Positions 23,993-36,420 of a stretch of DNA of 64,000 nucleotides are shown here, piece after piece. Source of the DNA: Siderastrea radians (lineage: Eukaryota > Cnidaria > Anthozoa > Scleractinia > Rhizangiidae); NCBI GenBank assembly GCA_964017195.1, contig OZ024897.1, positions 9,003,951 through 9,067,950 of the forward strand, given 5' to 3'. The notes below the pieces were generated by a model. That model was not told the DNA's origin. It saw only the letters and a list, made by a program, of their open reading frames with translations, and searched no databases. Positions within the stretch are counted from its first letter, which is position 1. Each line of letters starts with the position of its first letter. Both the position numbers and the translations under genes were made by a program.

Positions 23993-24907
23993 TGTATCAG
24001 TCAATTCCAAGTGAGATCATCCCCCCCCTCGGGCAAACTCCCGGGCATTTGACTTTTTTCAAAATGTCCGATAAAAATCCCCACTATGCGAGCCAGTTGC
24101 ACGGTCAAATGCCCCACTAGTCGGGGCTGAAATGTCATTGTGAGTAGTGGTTTTCTTGTGTACACTAGATGAACACTCTTTAGTAGCTTCATTATACTAA
24201 TTTTAATGGAAAAGAAACGTTGAACCCACACATTAACGCAATTTTTGTTATGTTTTAGGTACAAAGTACAAGTCACTTTTAAATATTAATTAAACACGCC
24301 CACTCGTGAAACGAGACAACTTAAAGAATGAAAGTTAAATAGTGTTTCCTATAAATTGATTGACAAGCAGGGAGATTCTCTACTTGAAAGAATTTAATGT
24401 ATTACAAACGTTTCTATATAAAAAGTAGAAATATCAGACAAAGAAATTATGAATATCAAAACTTGAATATCAAACAAAGAAATTATTTATACACCGCAAG
24501 TACAAAGTTCATCATGACTTAGCAAAAAATGAATAAAGCACGAACGCTCAGACTTTTAACTAATGAGGGCAAGGGTTTCCAGACAGGAAATCCTCTCGTA
24601 ACAATAAATTTTTGCTGTCATTATCTATTCTCACAATTTGTTATAACAATATTACATCCACGGTTGTGATGAATAGAACACGAACGCTCTGACTTTATTT
24701 AAAGGAAAGACAACTATTGAAGGCGTTATATGAAGCACAAGATAACTTTTAATCTTAACCGCTGACCAACATTTTGTCGACGGTCAAATGCCCGACGGTC
24801 CGGGCTTCTGTTCGTGTCAAATTCCCCACCATTTGGGCAAGAAAGGAGGTCAAATGCCCGAGGGTTGCCCGGGGGAGGAATGATCTCGCTTGGAATTGAC
24901 TGATACA
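23993..24907. mobile_element. 915-bp TIR element with TTA target duplication
   Basis: Near-perfect inverted repeats of about 57 bp begin TGTATCAGTCAATTCCAAG and include CGGGCATTTGAC. Flanking TTA triplets at 23990-23992 and 24908-24910 fit a 3-bp target duplication, as used by PIF/Harbinger-type transposons. The interior has no transposase. Further internal copies of GGTCAAATGCCC lie next to both ends. Confidence 0.8.
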
Positions 24908-26171
24908 TTATACCTTATCTAACCAAAGAGCGGAAACGTAAAATTTTGAAAATCTGACCGGCGATCATTAACACTAATTCAGTGGGTGAACTGGAGGATG
25001 GTACCGGGGATTCCCCCCCCCCCCTGCTAATTTTTCAAAGCTGATATTAGGCCTGGAGGGTCGAAATATTTGATATTCTGGAACATTTTCATCCTCCCAC
25101 TTTTTGCACAATTGCCTCGGCTATAACAGGAAGTTTTGGATCCGCACTAAGTATTTCTTGGCTGTATTATTTGATCTGATCACATCGTGAAGAGTATAAC
25201 ATGTAAGAACAAAGTTCTGTATGCCTTTCCCATTAAGTACATGAAAGTGACAGCCTTATGCCAATTTAACTTTGCCCGATGCTGTTGACCTACTAATCTC
25301 TAAAGAGCAAATCTCTAGCTTTGAGTGAATGATTTCACGTTTACCAAAAACCTTTAAATCTTCCCCTTCAAATTGTTGTTTGTTTTTGTGCAGCACTATT
25401 GCTATATAGCTGTTCAGCCCACCCATAAAAGACGGATTTTAAAGTTTCCGGATTACTCGACACTGATCGAAAGGTGATATGGTTAGTTACAACAAGTTTC
25501 GTTTTTGTAAGTGCGGTAGGATCAAAAACATAACATAAGTTAAGGGTTAATGGTTGCCTTCTTGTTTTATTTTCACTTAAGTGAGCAGTTTCTGATTTTG
25601 AACTTGTGTTGATACAAAGCTCATTATCACCTTGCAGACTTGTCGTCATGAAATCGGGCTTGAAGCATCGATTCCGCAACGTTAATTAAAATAGCTGTAT
25701 ACTTAGGTTTCTAGCCTTTGGCTCTGTTGAGTTGCAAGATTAATTTTAGCCGCTGAAGTAATATATCTAAAGGAGGAGTGAATCCTTGATTTTGAAAGAT
25801 TATAATTGTTAAAAAACAACGTGGAATTTTTGGTTATGGAGCCATCTAAACACCCGCCACCTCTTCCTAGCTTGGTTTAAACCTCTGACGTTTAAAGAAC
25901 AAAGGGAGAGTCTGAAAGGAACAGCCCAACATGGATTTGCTGAAGCAAAAATTCTATAGGTTTCATTGAGGAAGATGTTGACTAGCAATTTTTGAAATGC
26001 AAAAAATCTTCAGGGGCACCAAACGGTTCGTTTCGGGGAATATCTGTTCGGATGGCCTAAATTGTCTGGAGTATTCGGATGAATTGCAGTGACTGGCTAG
26101 AGATTTCTGGCGGCCATAAGTTTCAGCTAAAACCGCCCGACAGATCAACCTGTTTTAGCTTACACAAATAT

Positions 26172-26389
26172 GCCTTTAACCCTTTTACTCCCAAGTTTGC
26201 CTAAAATTAAAATTCACTGAGACGAACCCCAAATTTCATTTTGTAAAATACTTAAATATATGTTTAAGTACTGCTGAAGAGGTTTCATTTGAATGATCAC
26301 ACCACAGGATTTCACCCAGAGATTCAGAAGTTAGAATCACCTTAACTGATGTCTCCATAACTAACTGACTCTAGGATTGAAAGGGAAAG
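26172..26389 (+). mobile_element. MITE with CCCTTTTACTCCC termini, copy 3
   Basis: Starts TTTAACCCTTTTACTCCCAA and ends CTAGGATTGAAAGGG. It matches 20514-20735 and the complement of 23530-23708. Confidence 0.75.
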
Positions 26390-26764
26390 CTCAGAAACAA
26401 GCTAAGAAGGCACAAGTGCCCCGAATCTTGTTTTGCTGGAAGAATTATTGTAGGTTAAGTAATATAATTCGGCGATTCTTTTCGAACACAAAAGGCATGA
26501 AAGACTAAGCTGAAAGGAAATACATCTATGGCAGTATCTGAGTGAGTACTAAACAGGTAAATTAAACAACTATACTGGGACACTCAACACTCCACTACAA
26601 GAGCACAAGTTGTTCGAAATAGGGAACTCTCTTCTTGAAACCTATGAGAACCCTTTAAACGGCCTGATGCTAAATAAACAGGCGTTCTGACGGAACAACT
26701 CTTGGAGCAAGAAAAGAAACTATTCATTTAACAGCAGCTAACTAATCATATATACCATTACTTT

Positions 26765-27658
26765 ACCGTTCGGAGGAAGGTCTTTAGTTTCTTTTCCTTG
26801 ATAAACTTGTCCTTCAATAATGAGTTTGTCGACATTAAAGAAAGCTCTTTCCTTCTGCACTTTAGCAGCTTTCAAGACTAGATACAGCTTCTTGGGCATG
26901 TTGGCGATTTCTTTTGGTAAATCGCTGGCGACACCGATCTTTGAGCCCTATGGTATGTTTCTGGCGTATGAGAGAATTTGCTCCTTGTCTTGATAGAAGT
27001 TAGCTTCAGCGAAGATCGGATGCAGACGCTTTGGTTTGTTAGTTTGATCACTGAGCAACTAAGGCATTAGAGATCCGATGAATTCTTCCAAAGTGAGATT
27101 CAAAGCTCATATTGTTGACGTCTTCTTCAGGTATTTGAAGCTGTTGGAAAAGGACGTTTCTCAATACTTTTTCAGCTTCGGCTGGAGTTTCATGCGGATA
27201 ATCTTTAACACCATAAACTCTGAAATTACTCCTTTAGCTGGACTGAGGAGCTTCGAGACGTATGTTACGACATACTAATGTGTGGACTTTAACCTTTAAA
27301 CCATTATTTTCTTTGGTGAGTGAAGAAGCTATCACCTTTTCAGTCGCCGCGGTAGCATTTTTCATCTCTTGGATTTCCTTTGTTGTCGATTTTAAACTTT
27401 CTGTCAGTTGCTTGTTTCCTGCTGTAAGTTTAGTAATGTCTTATTTTAGGTCTTCAAGAGCTGATTTGAGAAGAAGCGAACTTTCTAGCTTATCAGTTCT
27501 TGATGACGTCAAGGTCTTTTAGCGTGGCGTCTTCCTCGTGATCGGGAAGCTCTTCGGTCGGTGTCATCGTCTGTTTGAGAACCTCTTTCCATTATTCTTT
27601 TCGCTCTTCTTCTCGAGGACGTGTTACTTGTCTCTTACGAATCAGTTTTAGTTGCCAT
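26765..27658 (-). pseudogene. Decayed LINE ORF1 (L1/Tx1-like)
   Basis: From an ATG at 27658 (MATKTDS, then a stop) the minus strand holds an Arg/Ser-rich N-terminus, a Lys/Glu/Thr-rich coiled-coil segment (TKEIQEMKNATAATEKVI), an RNA-recognition-like segment (FRVYGVKDYPHETPAEAEKV), then HFGRIHRI, KPKRLHPIFAEANFYQDKEQ and KKLYLVLKAAKVQ. This order is that of the ORF1 protein of L1-type LINEs, an RNA-binding trimer that packages the transcript. Several stops and at least two frameshifts make it dead. No ORF2 in the same orientation follows, so the copy is truncated. Confidence 0.65.
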
Positions 27659-27779
27659 ATCCAAAAAATCGAATACGCTCCAAGAGTTAACAACGCAGAT
27701 TACATCGCAACAGACGGAGCGATCGAAGACGCTTCTATCTTCGACGGTGCCTAATTAGCCAATTCGCTTGGCGCAAAAA

Positions 27780-28175
27780 AAGCCAAAATAAAACAAACTA
27801 CAATAGTTGGTCCAAAAGGAAAAGGTGTTCTTGGAATGCTCGACTTCGACATAACAAACAATGCTCTTAAAGCAACATGGATAAGAAGACTCAACAGCAG
27901 TTACCCTACCGCGATTTAGAAGCACATTCCCGTTACCTTTCTAGAACAAGTTGGCGGTCTGTTTCGATCTCATATATCTTTTATCTTTTACAATAAAGCC
28001 TTCTTGGCTTGACAGTCTATAAAATTGTTTACTCCGTCCTCTAAAGAAGAAATACTTGATGAAATTATATGTAACAATCGCTTCATTAGGATTGGTGATT
28101 ACTCAGTATACTATATAAAGCATGGCATGAAGCAGATGTTTAAAAAAAACATAAAGATCTCTCCCGCGGTAACAC
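27780..28175 (+). pseudogene. LINE ORF2 C-terminal fragment
   Basis: The plus strand reads KQTTIVGPKGKGVLGMLDFD, then TNNALKATWIRRLNSS and VTFLEQVGGLF, typical of the segment downstream of the reverse transcriptase in L1/Tx1-like ORF2. It contains stops. It lies only about 120 bp from the start of the oppositely oriented ORF1 remnant, so the two are independent truncated insertions or an inverted copy. Confidence 0.6.
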
Positions 28176-28221
28176 CTTTCTATCTTACCGAAACGTCTGC
28201 TCCTACTTTGGTCTCAAAACC

Positions 28222-28603
28222 AGCTTTTCTGGTGATATGAGTATCCCCGTGATATGCGTATCCCCTTCAACATGGCTGCCAGTGATATGTGTATCCCCCC
28301 ACCCCCTCCCCTTCCAACAAAAAGATAATATATCGCAAAATGATTTTATCAACCGAAAGCGCCCCAAAGAATCAAGATCTTCAAATGGCTGATTTTGCGT
28401 CGTATTGGGCATTGAATGCGTCGAAACTTGTATCATCATAGTAACTTGAGGACGCGAATATTACATTAAGATTTTTGTCAACAGTAAAAGTGACTCTTTC
28501 TGCGATACAATCTACAACAGTTATTGATGCTAATTTCACTGAGATATCTTTTGTAGAAGAATTCCAATGTCACTAATCAGGCCAGGGGATACGCACATCA
28601 CTG
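28222..28603. mobile_element. TIR element with GTGATATGCGTATCCCC repeats
   Basis: The left side has three near-copies of GTGATATG(A/C/T)GTATCCCC and the right end (28586-28603) the complement, GGGGATACGCACATCACTG. No coding content. Confidence 0.65.
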
Positions 28604-29479
28604 AATCACTGACAACAGCTCATGTGATTCGTGCTTGCTTACTATTCTCTCAGGGAATTAATTTCAGTCGCAATCGAGCCCCTCAAACCGTGACTGTTTT
28701 GTGTTGTCTCGCTGAAGGAATTTACTTCAATCACAACTAAAAATAACTAAAAATAACCGTGTCCGACTGGGACAAACACGCACGCGAATTAGTTATCAGT
28801 ATTATGGCTTGTGTAGAGGTATACACGTAACAATAAGCTATAATATTCTTGTAGTCTCCAACGCAGACAACCTCAGTGTTCATCACGCAATGCAGGAATT
28901 TGAAACAAGTCCAAAGAATGTCTGCGTTCAGAGGCTATAATATTTGAAAAGATTTGCGCCTGTTCTTGTCCCAGTCGGATTGGAGTTGTGTTTAACGGTT
29001 TTGACTGAAATAGATTTTAAATCAAATCTCTATGACACCTCCATTGTCTTTCGCGTTGATTCCAGTTCCCGCCCTGTTTGCCCCTATGTGAGATTCAATC
29101 GAATTCTCAAGAATTCACTATTTCTGTCAGTCTCGATCGGTCGTTTCGTGTGAAATGGTTTGAATTCTCTCAGTTTTCGTTGAATTCTGTTGTGGTAGAA
29201 GAGGTTGTGTACGGCCTGCTTGAAGGTTAAGTCGAAGCTAAACTGTTTAAAGTTTTTGTCCAGGAACTAAGCCCCAAGAAGGTAACACGTTAAGAAATTC
29301 AAGCTGTAGTTATACGTGTGTTTTAATATTCTGATTCACAGTTTCGACTGTTTCAACTGTTCGACATTGTGTCAATAGTGAATCAGTTGTAAAGATGGAA
29401 AGGTACGTAATAGTTTTTGTTAAATGTAAATAATCATGTGGTGTGTTGTTAAGAGTCATGTACCGAAAGAGCATGTGTG

Positions 29480-29930
29480 GTATGTAGAATGACAGGCCAA
29501 ACACGACTCCTGCTAGTTGCTGAAGTTTCGATGAAGTTATTCTAGCCTTCAAATAGAGATTTCCTAAGTACTTTCGTAACAGCTTTGTCCCTTTGATCAA
29601 GATGATTCAGTTAAGGGCGATACAACTGAATTGTGCCCGTTAATTGTGTGGTTGACGTACTGATCAAGAGAGGGAACTCTAAAGCTGTGATACTGTTTGG
29701 AAGGTATTACGTTCTTAGATCCCGGTTTAAGATCTTTTTGCCATCGTATGTGATAGCTCTTTGGTAATTAGTTTAATTTTTGGGCTTAGTTTAATTGCAA
29801 GATTTCTAAAAGCCGCTTTAAAAAGTGATGTTTTCTGAAAGGATCAGTGAGTTTCTAAGATGTTTGCTTGTGTCCAGAGGATCCAAGTTTAATATTCTGA
29901 GACTGTTGCAGTCTCCTTTGACATATAGAA
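29480..29930. repeat. Diverged partial copy of the flank block
   Basis: Words such as TGACAGGCCAAA(C/G)ACGAC, TTTGATCAA and GACGTACTGATCAAGAG follow the same order as 8738-8930. Divergence is higher than among the other three copies. No gene. Confidence 0.45.
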
Positions 29931-30589
29931 GATGACTGCGAAAATGAAACGAAGCTGAGATGCCAACTGATGATGACCACCAAGAAGTGACAGATCAGTC
30001 ACTTCCACAAAGGTTGGAGGGTGTAAGCTTGTTAGGGCGAAGAACAACGCGTTTCTGTTTACGCTAAACCATTTCATTTACACTGACAACTTAACTTTGG
30101 TCTTAATAGTTGAAACGCCTCGCTTTTCAAATAGTCTGCCCTCCTCTTTACTTCTCCGACCCTGCCCATTTTGCAAAACAAACAAACAAAAATAAATGGA
30201 GGGAACGGGTCGGACATTCATTTGCGACGAAGATATAACGTTTTCATGCGTTTATGTCCCATATTTCCTGGGTATTTTCACGTGAAATTGGTGGCCAGAG
30301 TGGTTTTGCTAACAGTTTGAAAGAAAGAAAAATAACTTCTCTTTGGTACATAAATTGTATTCAGTAAAGTACATGTTGATGCATGTGCATATGAATACAT
30401 ACATGTTGATATCTCGAAAAGAAAATAATATTCCCTGCTATGCATAGACAACGTCGTACTTTGAGGTCAATTAATGGAGGAAGGCGAACGAAAACCAAAC
30501 TTCAATTAAAGTTCAGTTGGAATGCGGAATATCAGAGTGTTTGGAAACCGGAAACCATAGGCATGGAATCCCGAATCCACAGAGCAGAA

Positions 30590-33500
30590 TCCGGAATCTA
30601 AGATATTTAGAGACTCTTGCTGACAAAAAGATGAAAAGAAAACCTTTTGATATCAGGTATAGGAAAAATCCAATCATTCAGAACTATCTTACCTTCTTCT
30701 CTCCGAGATATCGCGGTAAGGATCTTGTCTCTCCAGAATTGATCTCTGAGACCTATGAAGAAGTTTATGGCACCCGGCCGGTGAAGTTTACATGTGCTTC
30801 AAAAGCACCGCCCGATCAAAGCTGTATTTTGCGTGCAGTTTCCCGGACTGCTTATTTGCTAAGCTCGAAACAACATGTAGCTGAAGCTTTTATCCCTTTT
30901 GCTTCTTTGAGAAGTTGAAAGTTATATCTCAGAATTTCGGCATAATTTTTGCGCTGATAGCTCATGATACTAACGCAAGTTATCTGGTGCACCCAGCCGA
31001 GTCATTTCATTCTTGACGTAATATGGCATATTACGTTGACGTAATATGGCATATTACGTCAAGAATGAAATGATGTTTATTTCGACTTCATGTACTTTTT
31101 GACCTGTGTTGGAGAAGTATCACATTTCACCCTTAAAGCCCTGTGATCGACATGCATACTCTCCTAACTCAGACCTCTGTATATTTCTAGTGGTACAAAT
31201 ACTTATCGCGCAGAATGGCTGGACATCATTAATTATTCATAACCAGTGAAGCGGCAAATTTGAAGTCGAGTGCGCTTTGAAAAGCCCAGAATAAGAGAAG
31301 AAAGGGCCGAAATCGACCAAGTAGGGCTAGTAAAAATATAATTTTTCATACACAGAAGTGAGAAATTAAACTTTCACGCACGGCTTCTTGAAGAATAATG
31401 TTGTACCTACAATTTAAGCCTAAAACGAAGGAAATTGAAGAAGTGTAAGGACTGTTCTTTTAAACTTGAAAATCATGAAAAATCGGCCTTTTTTTGTATG
31501 GAAGCCGTTTTCAAGAGCGATTTTCTAAAATTTTTTACGGCCTTCCAAATTTTCACGCGCGGCAAATGGAAGATGGAACTTTTTATGAACAGAATCCGTT
31601 TTAATTTTTAAAATCGGCCAACAGGAACCACTGTTCTTTTTAGGTTGAAAACTGTTAGTTGAAGTTGTGTTTGAAAATGGCGCGTTTTGGGCAAGCAAGC
31701 TATTGTTTGAAGCCCACGACTACGTAACAATGGCTGTCAAAATTAACAATACCCATTCAAGAAAACAACTCAATTGGAAAATGGCCCAGAATAGCCGCGA
31801 ATTTTAAACTGATCTCAGTGCGCCAGCTGATTCATTCCACGTACCGTCTAGGCTCGGCTAGGCTCCATTCACTGGCACGCGCAAGTTTATTTATGTTTAG
31901 AAACTTATGCACAAAGGTAAAAGACTTTTGAATCTTGTGCGTGGGGTTGCGTTTTTAGTGTTTGTATGTGCTGGCAGTTTTCTCTTGCAGACAGAAGGAA
32001 AACGGATCCTTTCTCTCAGCAAGGAAAAAAATATGAAGGACGCTTTGCGAAATAAGCAACTGAAGGTGTGATATCGCGAAACAAAAGGTTTAACAATGCC
32101 TCACATATGTATTGTCTCTTTGCTCCACCTCCTGCACTTTGATGAGCAGAAGGTATTCCCAGTGGAAGAAAGCGCGCGTAATCATTAACCAATCAAATGC
32201 GCTTAGTTGAAGCAGAACAGGCAATATTACAGACCTATGATTATAACTCAACTGTAAGTAAATGTCCCAAGAACAATAGGCATTCTGCGCGAAGGAGAAT
32301 TTGTTTGAACATCTGGTGAACATTACTTGGTCCATGCACGTGAACTGAGACGGATTAAAAATCCATAAAAAATTGCCGGTTGTTTGTCGCAAAATTAAGT
32401 ACAACTCCGAAACGTAGAGCTCCATCAGCTCCAAGATTTTGTAACTTAGTCGTTCCAACCCCCTGGTGTTTTTGGTCATATGGCAAGTAGCTCGGTAGTT
32501 CCCACGGTGAGGCATTTGTTACCAGAGAAGTCTGCTCGTTACATCAGTAACACTATAAGGGAATGCTACACCATTTCTTTTGAATAATTCAGTGGTGGAG
32601 CTAGGGGATGGGGCCGGGGTCTTCGCCCCTCCCACCCATTATTTTTCGAAAACTAATATGGTAGAATTTCATCGCCGGCTTTTTGGAAACTCTCCTACTA
32701 TAACAGGAAGTTCTAAATCCGCTACTAAATGTCGCCTGGCTGTATTATTTCTTGAAGAGTATAACAAATTTAAAGAACACAGTTATATATGCGGCTTCCA
32801 TAAGTACACAAAAGTGGCAGGCCAAAGACAACCTCCACTGGTCGCAGCTTAAAAGTAGAGCTCTCCCTTAATTGAACGTTTTATGCAAAGTTCGTTTCTT
32901 TTGATCAAAATATATCTGATAAGACCCAGTTTAACTTTGCCCGGTGCTGGTGACCTACTGATCCATAAAGAGTAAATCTCGAGCTATTGGTGTTTCGCGT
33001 TTCCCGCAAACCTTTAAATCTTCCTTTCAAATTCTTGTTTGTTTTTGTGTCAGCACTATCGTTAGATAGCTATTCAGCCCATAAACGTCGGATTTTAAGT
33101 TTCCGGATTACCCGACAAGATCGAAAGGTGATATGGTTAGTTAAACAAATGAAAGTGATCAATGATTGCCTTTATTGTTTGATTTTCACTTGAGTGAGGA
33201 GTTTCTGATTTTGCAAAATGTGTTCATACAACGCCCATATCACCTTGCAGTCTTGTCATCACTACAACGGGCTTGAATCTTTATTCTTTCCCAACGTTCC
33301 TTGAAATAGCTGTTAAGGTGTCTAGCCTTTGTCACTTTTGGCTTTGTTGGGTTGCAAGATTAATTTTAGCCGTTGAAGTAAAGTATCTACAAAATTATTT
33401 TTGTTATTTTAATAGAGATTGTAGTTGCTCTTTGCTACGGATATTAAGGCGAGATCTAGAGTCTTTCGCAGATTTTTAAAATATCGCACAAGCTTTTCAG

Positions 33501-33620
33501 CTAAATAAAATCTGCCTATTTACCTCACCACTTCTGCGAAAAAAAACTACCTTCCTTTCTAAAATCGCAAAGTCCAGACCACGTTCGCGCCTTTTAGGAC
33601 CTGGGTGGAGACTTTCTGTG
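30590..33620. repeat. Dispersed flank block, copy 3
   Basis: Third clear copy of the 7140-9620 block, split by an insertion at 31206-32293. An open frame of 133 codons at 30517-30918 covers the ELISE...DQSCILR segment, but the frame is not conserved in copies 1 and 2, so I do not call it a gene. The kinase gene expected to its left is missing; copy 2 of the block lies there instead. Confidence 0.6.
31206..32293. mobile_element. 1.09-kb insertion with TCGCGCAGAATG ends
   Basis: Left end TCGCGCAGAATGGC and right end GGCATTCTGCGCGA are inverted repeats of about 13 bp. Copy 1 of the flank block reads straight through (GGTACAAATTAGGAGAATTT at about 8145), so this is an insertion. There is no convincing transposase frame. 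Confidence 0.65.
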
Positions 33621-34001
33621 ATGTTACCTCACAGAGCTCTCCTTGCTTTATTCACTGGGCAACATTCGATACAAGGTTCTCTTTTGTTTCTGTTCTTTTC
33701 GTTATATTTTCCAAAGCCGCAACAGATTTGAAATATCTACTTTCTATTTAATTTAAGAACACTTTGAAATTAGCAGCCTTTTTCAGATCTTATTAGTATA
33801 AAGTTCAAATTTTGATTTATTAGTCATTAGAATATAGTATGTAGTTAATTAGGTTCGATCTGCTTTTAATCGTGTCATATATATTTTTCTTTTTTCTGTT
33901 TTATGTAAAATTAGGGAGGGCCATATTGTAAACTACTGGGCAACCAGTAAATTATGTTACCCTCATTACTGAATAAAGTCTTTATTATTACATTATTATT
34001 A

Positions 34002-34036
<35 letters not shown>

Positions 34037-34430
34037 AGGCATAATTTATTTTGTACCATGCATTAAATTCCAGTAACGGTGAAAAACAGGTGATATGTTT
34101 TGGAAGGGTAAATAAGCGCGTTTTGCTTGTGGCGGATATTCTTTTGTGCATACACAGAGAACTAATTATTTGGCGGAATGATTTTTAAACCAGCTAACTG
34201 TCCTTGGCCATCCGTGAAACAAAAACAATCTTACGAAATGTTTTACTTCGGTCTTGGCAACATTTCTTGTGCCGTAAAATACTGATCCCTGATTCCAGGG
34301 AGTCAATTTCCGTTACTATGAGTTTAACGTATTTTGAAGCTCCCTGTGCATTTGTTTTAATATCTCACTGGACGAAAAAACGGATTTACAAGGATAGCAA
34401 AATCGCAACAAATGTGAAGTAAATACCATA
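33620..34430. other. Gene-free stretch with (ATT)n at 33967-34037
   Basis: AT-rich DNA. An ATT microsatellite of about 70 bp follows an AATAAAG word. No supported gene. Confidence 0.6.
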
Positions 34431-36420
34431 AATGATTAAATTTGATCATATTTGGTCATATTCAAATGTCATGTTTGCATCACATTTGCATGAAAAGCAA
34501 ATATGGTAAATACCGCGTTTACTCGATATTTATGCAACGTAGCAAATGTGAACAGGAAGTACACATTTGAGACGAATTTACTCCTACAGTAATTATGAAG
34601 TGAAGTTAAATATTTGCTGCCCCAAAAGATGGATTTGCATGGGTGGTAAATATGAACCAAATACCATGTTTGCTGTACTTTGATAATATTTGCACATCAG
34701 TCAGATTTTGTGTTTGAAGCCATTTGCAAGCAAAGCAAAGATGGTAAATACTGCATTTACTCGATAGTTACCTGGACAGCAAATATGAAGCAAATGCCAT
34801 GTTTGCTTTACTTTGGCCATATCTGCACGTACATCAAATGACGTCTTTGCACCACATTTACAAACAAAGCAACGATGGTAAATACCGCGTTTACTCCACG
34901 TTTACATGGATAGTCAGGTTTCCGATCTATGACTGGTTATGTATAAGTGACAAAGATGACAATCGTGCAGCCATACCTTGTTTAGGACGCGTTCATACCC
35001 TGTTTGGGACAAAGTCGCATAAAGTTATATACCCTGTACAGGACAGAGAGGCCAAAAACCTTACCCTGTTCAGCGGCAAAATTTTAGATATGTTGAATAT
35101 CCTTCCTGGCTGACTCAGCTTGGAGTTCTAGCATCACCATATGTCTGAGCACTTTTGGGATTTGCAACGTAATAAGCATTTTGAGACGAAAAGATTTCGG
35201 AAAATGTTGTGAAATATGCAACATAATTACCAGACTGAGACAAAATGTTAAGCAAATAATGTTGTGCATCATTGCTAATTCAAACATCGTGGAGTTCTTG
35301 AATCACTGTATGTCTGGGCACTTCTGGGATATGTAATATTCAAAGTCCCTCTGGCATAGAAAACATTTTTCTTTCTTCTTCTAATGAATCCACCTCCAAA
35401 ATCCACTAGGGGTAGATTAGCACAAAGGACACGCGAGTGGGCGCGAGAATTGCCTGTGGCGTGAAAACATGACGCGCACCTGATCATTATCCCATTGGAA
35501 TCCCATAGTGCGTTTGACTGACCTCGTTCAAGACTAAATTATCCAATGTGAGAACGGAAACTACTAAGATTTGCAATTTGTTTGGTGGGAAATAATTCGC
35601 CATTTTAAGTGCGTTTTCCGCCATGATTTATATACTTGTGCACTTTCTTACAGAGGTCAAAAAGGATTGTTAAGCACAAATTTGCTGATTAACAGTACAC
35701 GAAATATGACTTGAAAATCTACGGGTTTCATATAAAAAGAGTAGGTTGACGAAAATGGAAATGGTTATATTTGCTCCATATTTGCTTCTGGGGTAAATAA
35801 ACCAAAATTTGCTGACTTGGTTTAAAGTTGGTGCAAATAAACAGAATTGCCATAATGATAGCAAATGTAAGGGTAAGATATCCAAATTTGTTCATTTGCT
35901 ACTCAAGTAAATGTTACAGTACTTTGATTTACGCCACTTGTTTGCGTGTTCGGAGATGAGTATGTTTGCTCCTTTAGTAAATATGGGGTAAATAAACCTA
36001 AATTTCCTGATTTGACCTTGGCGTAAAGTTGGTGCAAATAGGCACAATTGCTATAATAGTAAATGTGAGAGTAAGTAATGCAAATTTGTTTATTTGCCAC
36101 TCAAGTTAATGTGATGGTAATTTGATGCAAAGAAGTTGATTTTCACCGTGTTTGCTTAGATTTACGGGCTCCGTAAAAGTGTTAATTTTAAAGGGTAGCA
36201 AAGCTACAGCAAATAAATGTGAAATTTGAAAATTTACCTTGGTGGCAAAACTGACACAAATCTAATGCAAACTTCGTGTTTACGTTACATTTGCGCCTAA
36301 TTTCAGCAGGAGCAAGTGTGTGTCTTTGCTTCGACAATGCCGCCTGTGCAAATTTGTGACAAATTTAGAGCCCTAAATTTGCTATATATTTACTTCAGTT
36401 GCAAAGCTCAGTAAATCCGA
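34430..36420. repeat. Old AT-rich repeat field with GCAAAT/ATTTGC words
   Basis: Degenerate direct repeats of about 135 bp (ATGGTAAATACCGCGTTTAC at 34502, relatives at 34740 and 34875) are followed at 35110 and 35300 by a pair sharing TGTCTG(A/G)GCACTT(T/C)TGGGAT, and at 35795-36130 by two copies of a unit of about 200 bp (GTAAATAAACC(A/T)AAATTT, TTGGTGCAAATA). The region is unusually dense in AAATTTGC and its complement. No coding region. Confidence 0.6.

Larger units (their letters stand above)
22300..25900. repeat. Dispersed flank block, copy 2
   Basis: Second copy of the block at 7140-9620, interrupted by the MITE at 23530-23708 and the element at 23993-24907. Landmarks are CCGAATCTGGGATCGCAAG (22315), GATCACATCGTGAAGAG (25177) and GATCGAAAGGTGATATGGTT (25467). 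No conserved open frame. Confidence 0.6.

Noticed and set aside
30517..30918. 133-codon plus-strand frame (ELISE...DQSCILR)
   Set aside because: The equivalent frames in the 7.6-kb and 22.7-kb copies are broken at different places, so there is no sign of selection on a protein.
32090..32515. 141-codon minus-strand frame
   Set aside because: It crosses the right boundary of the insertion at 31206-32293, so it is a chance fusion of element and flank.
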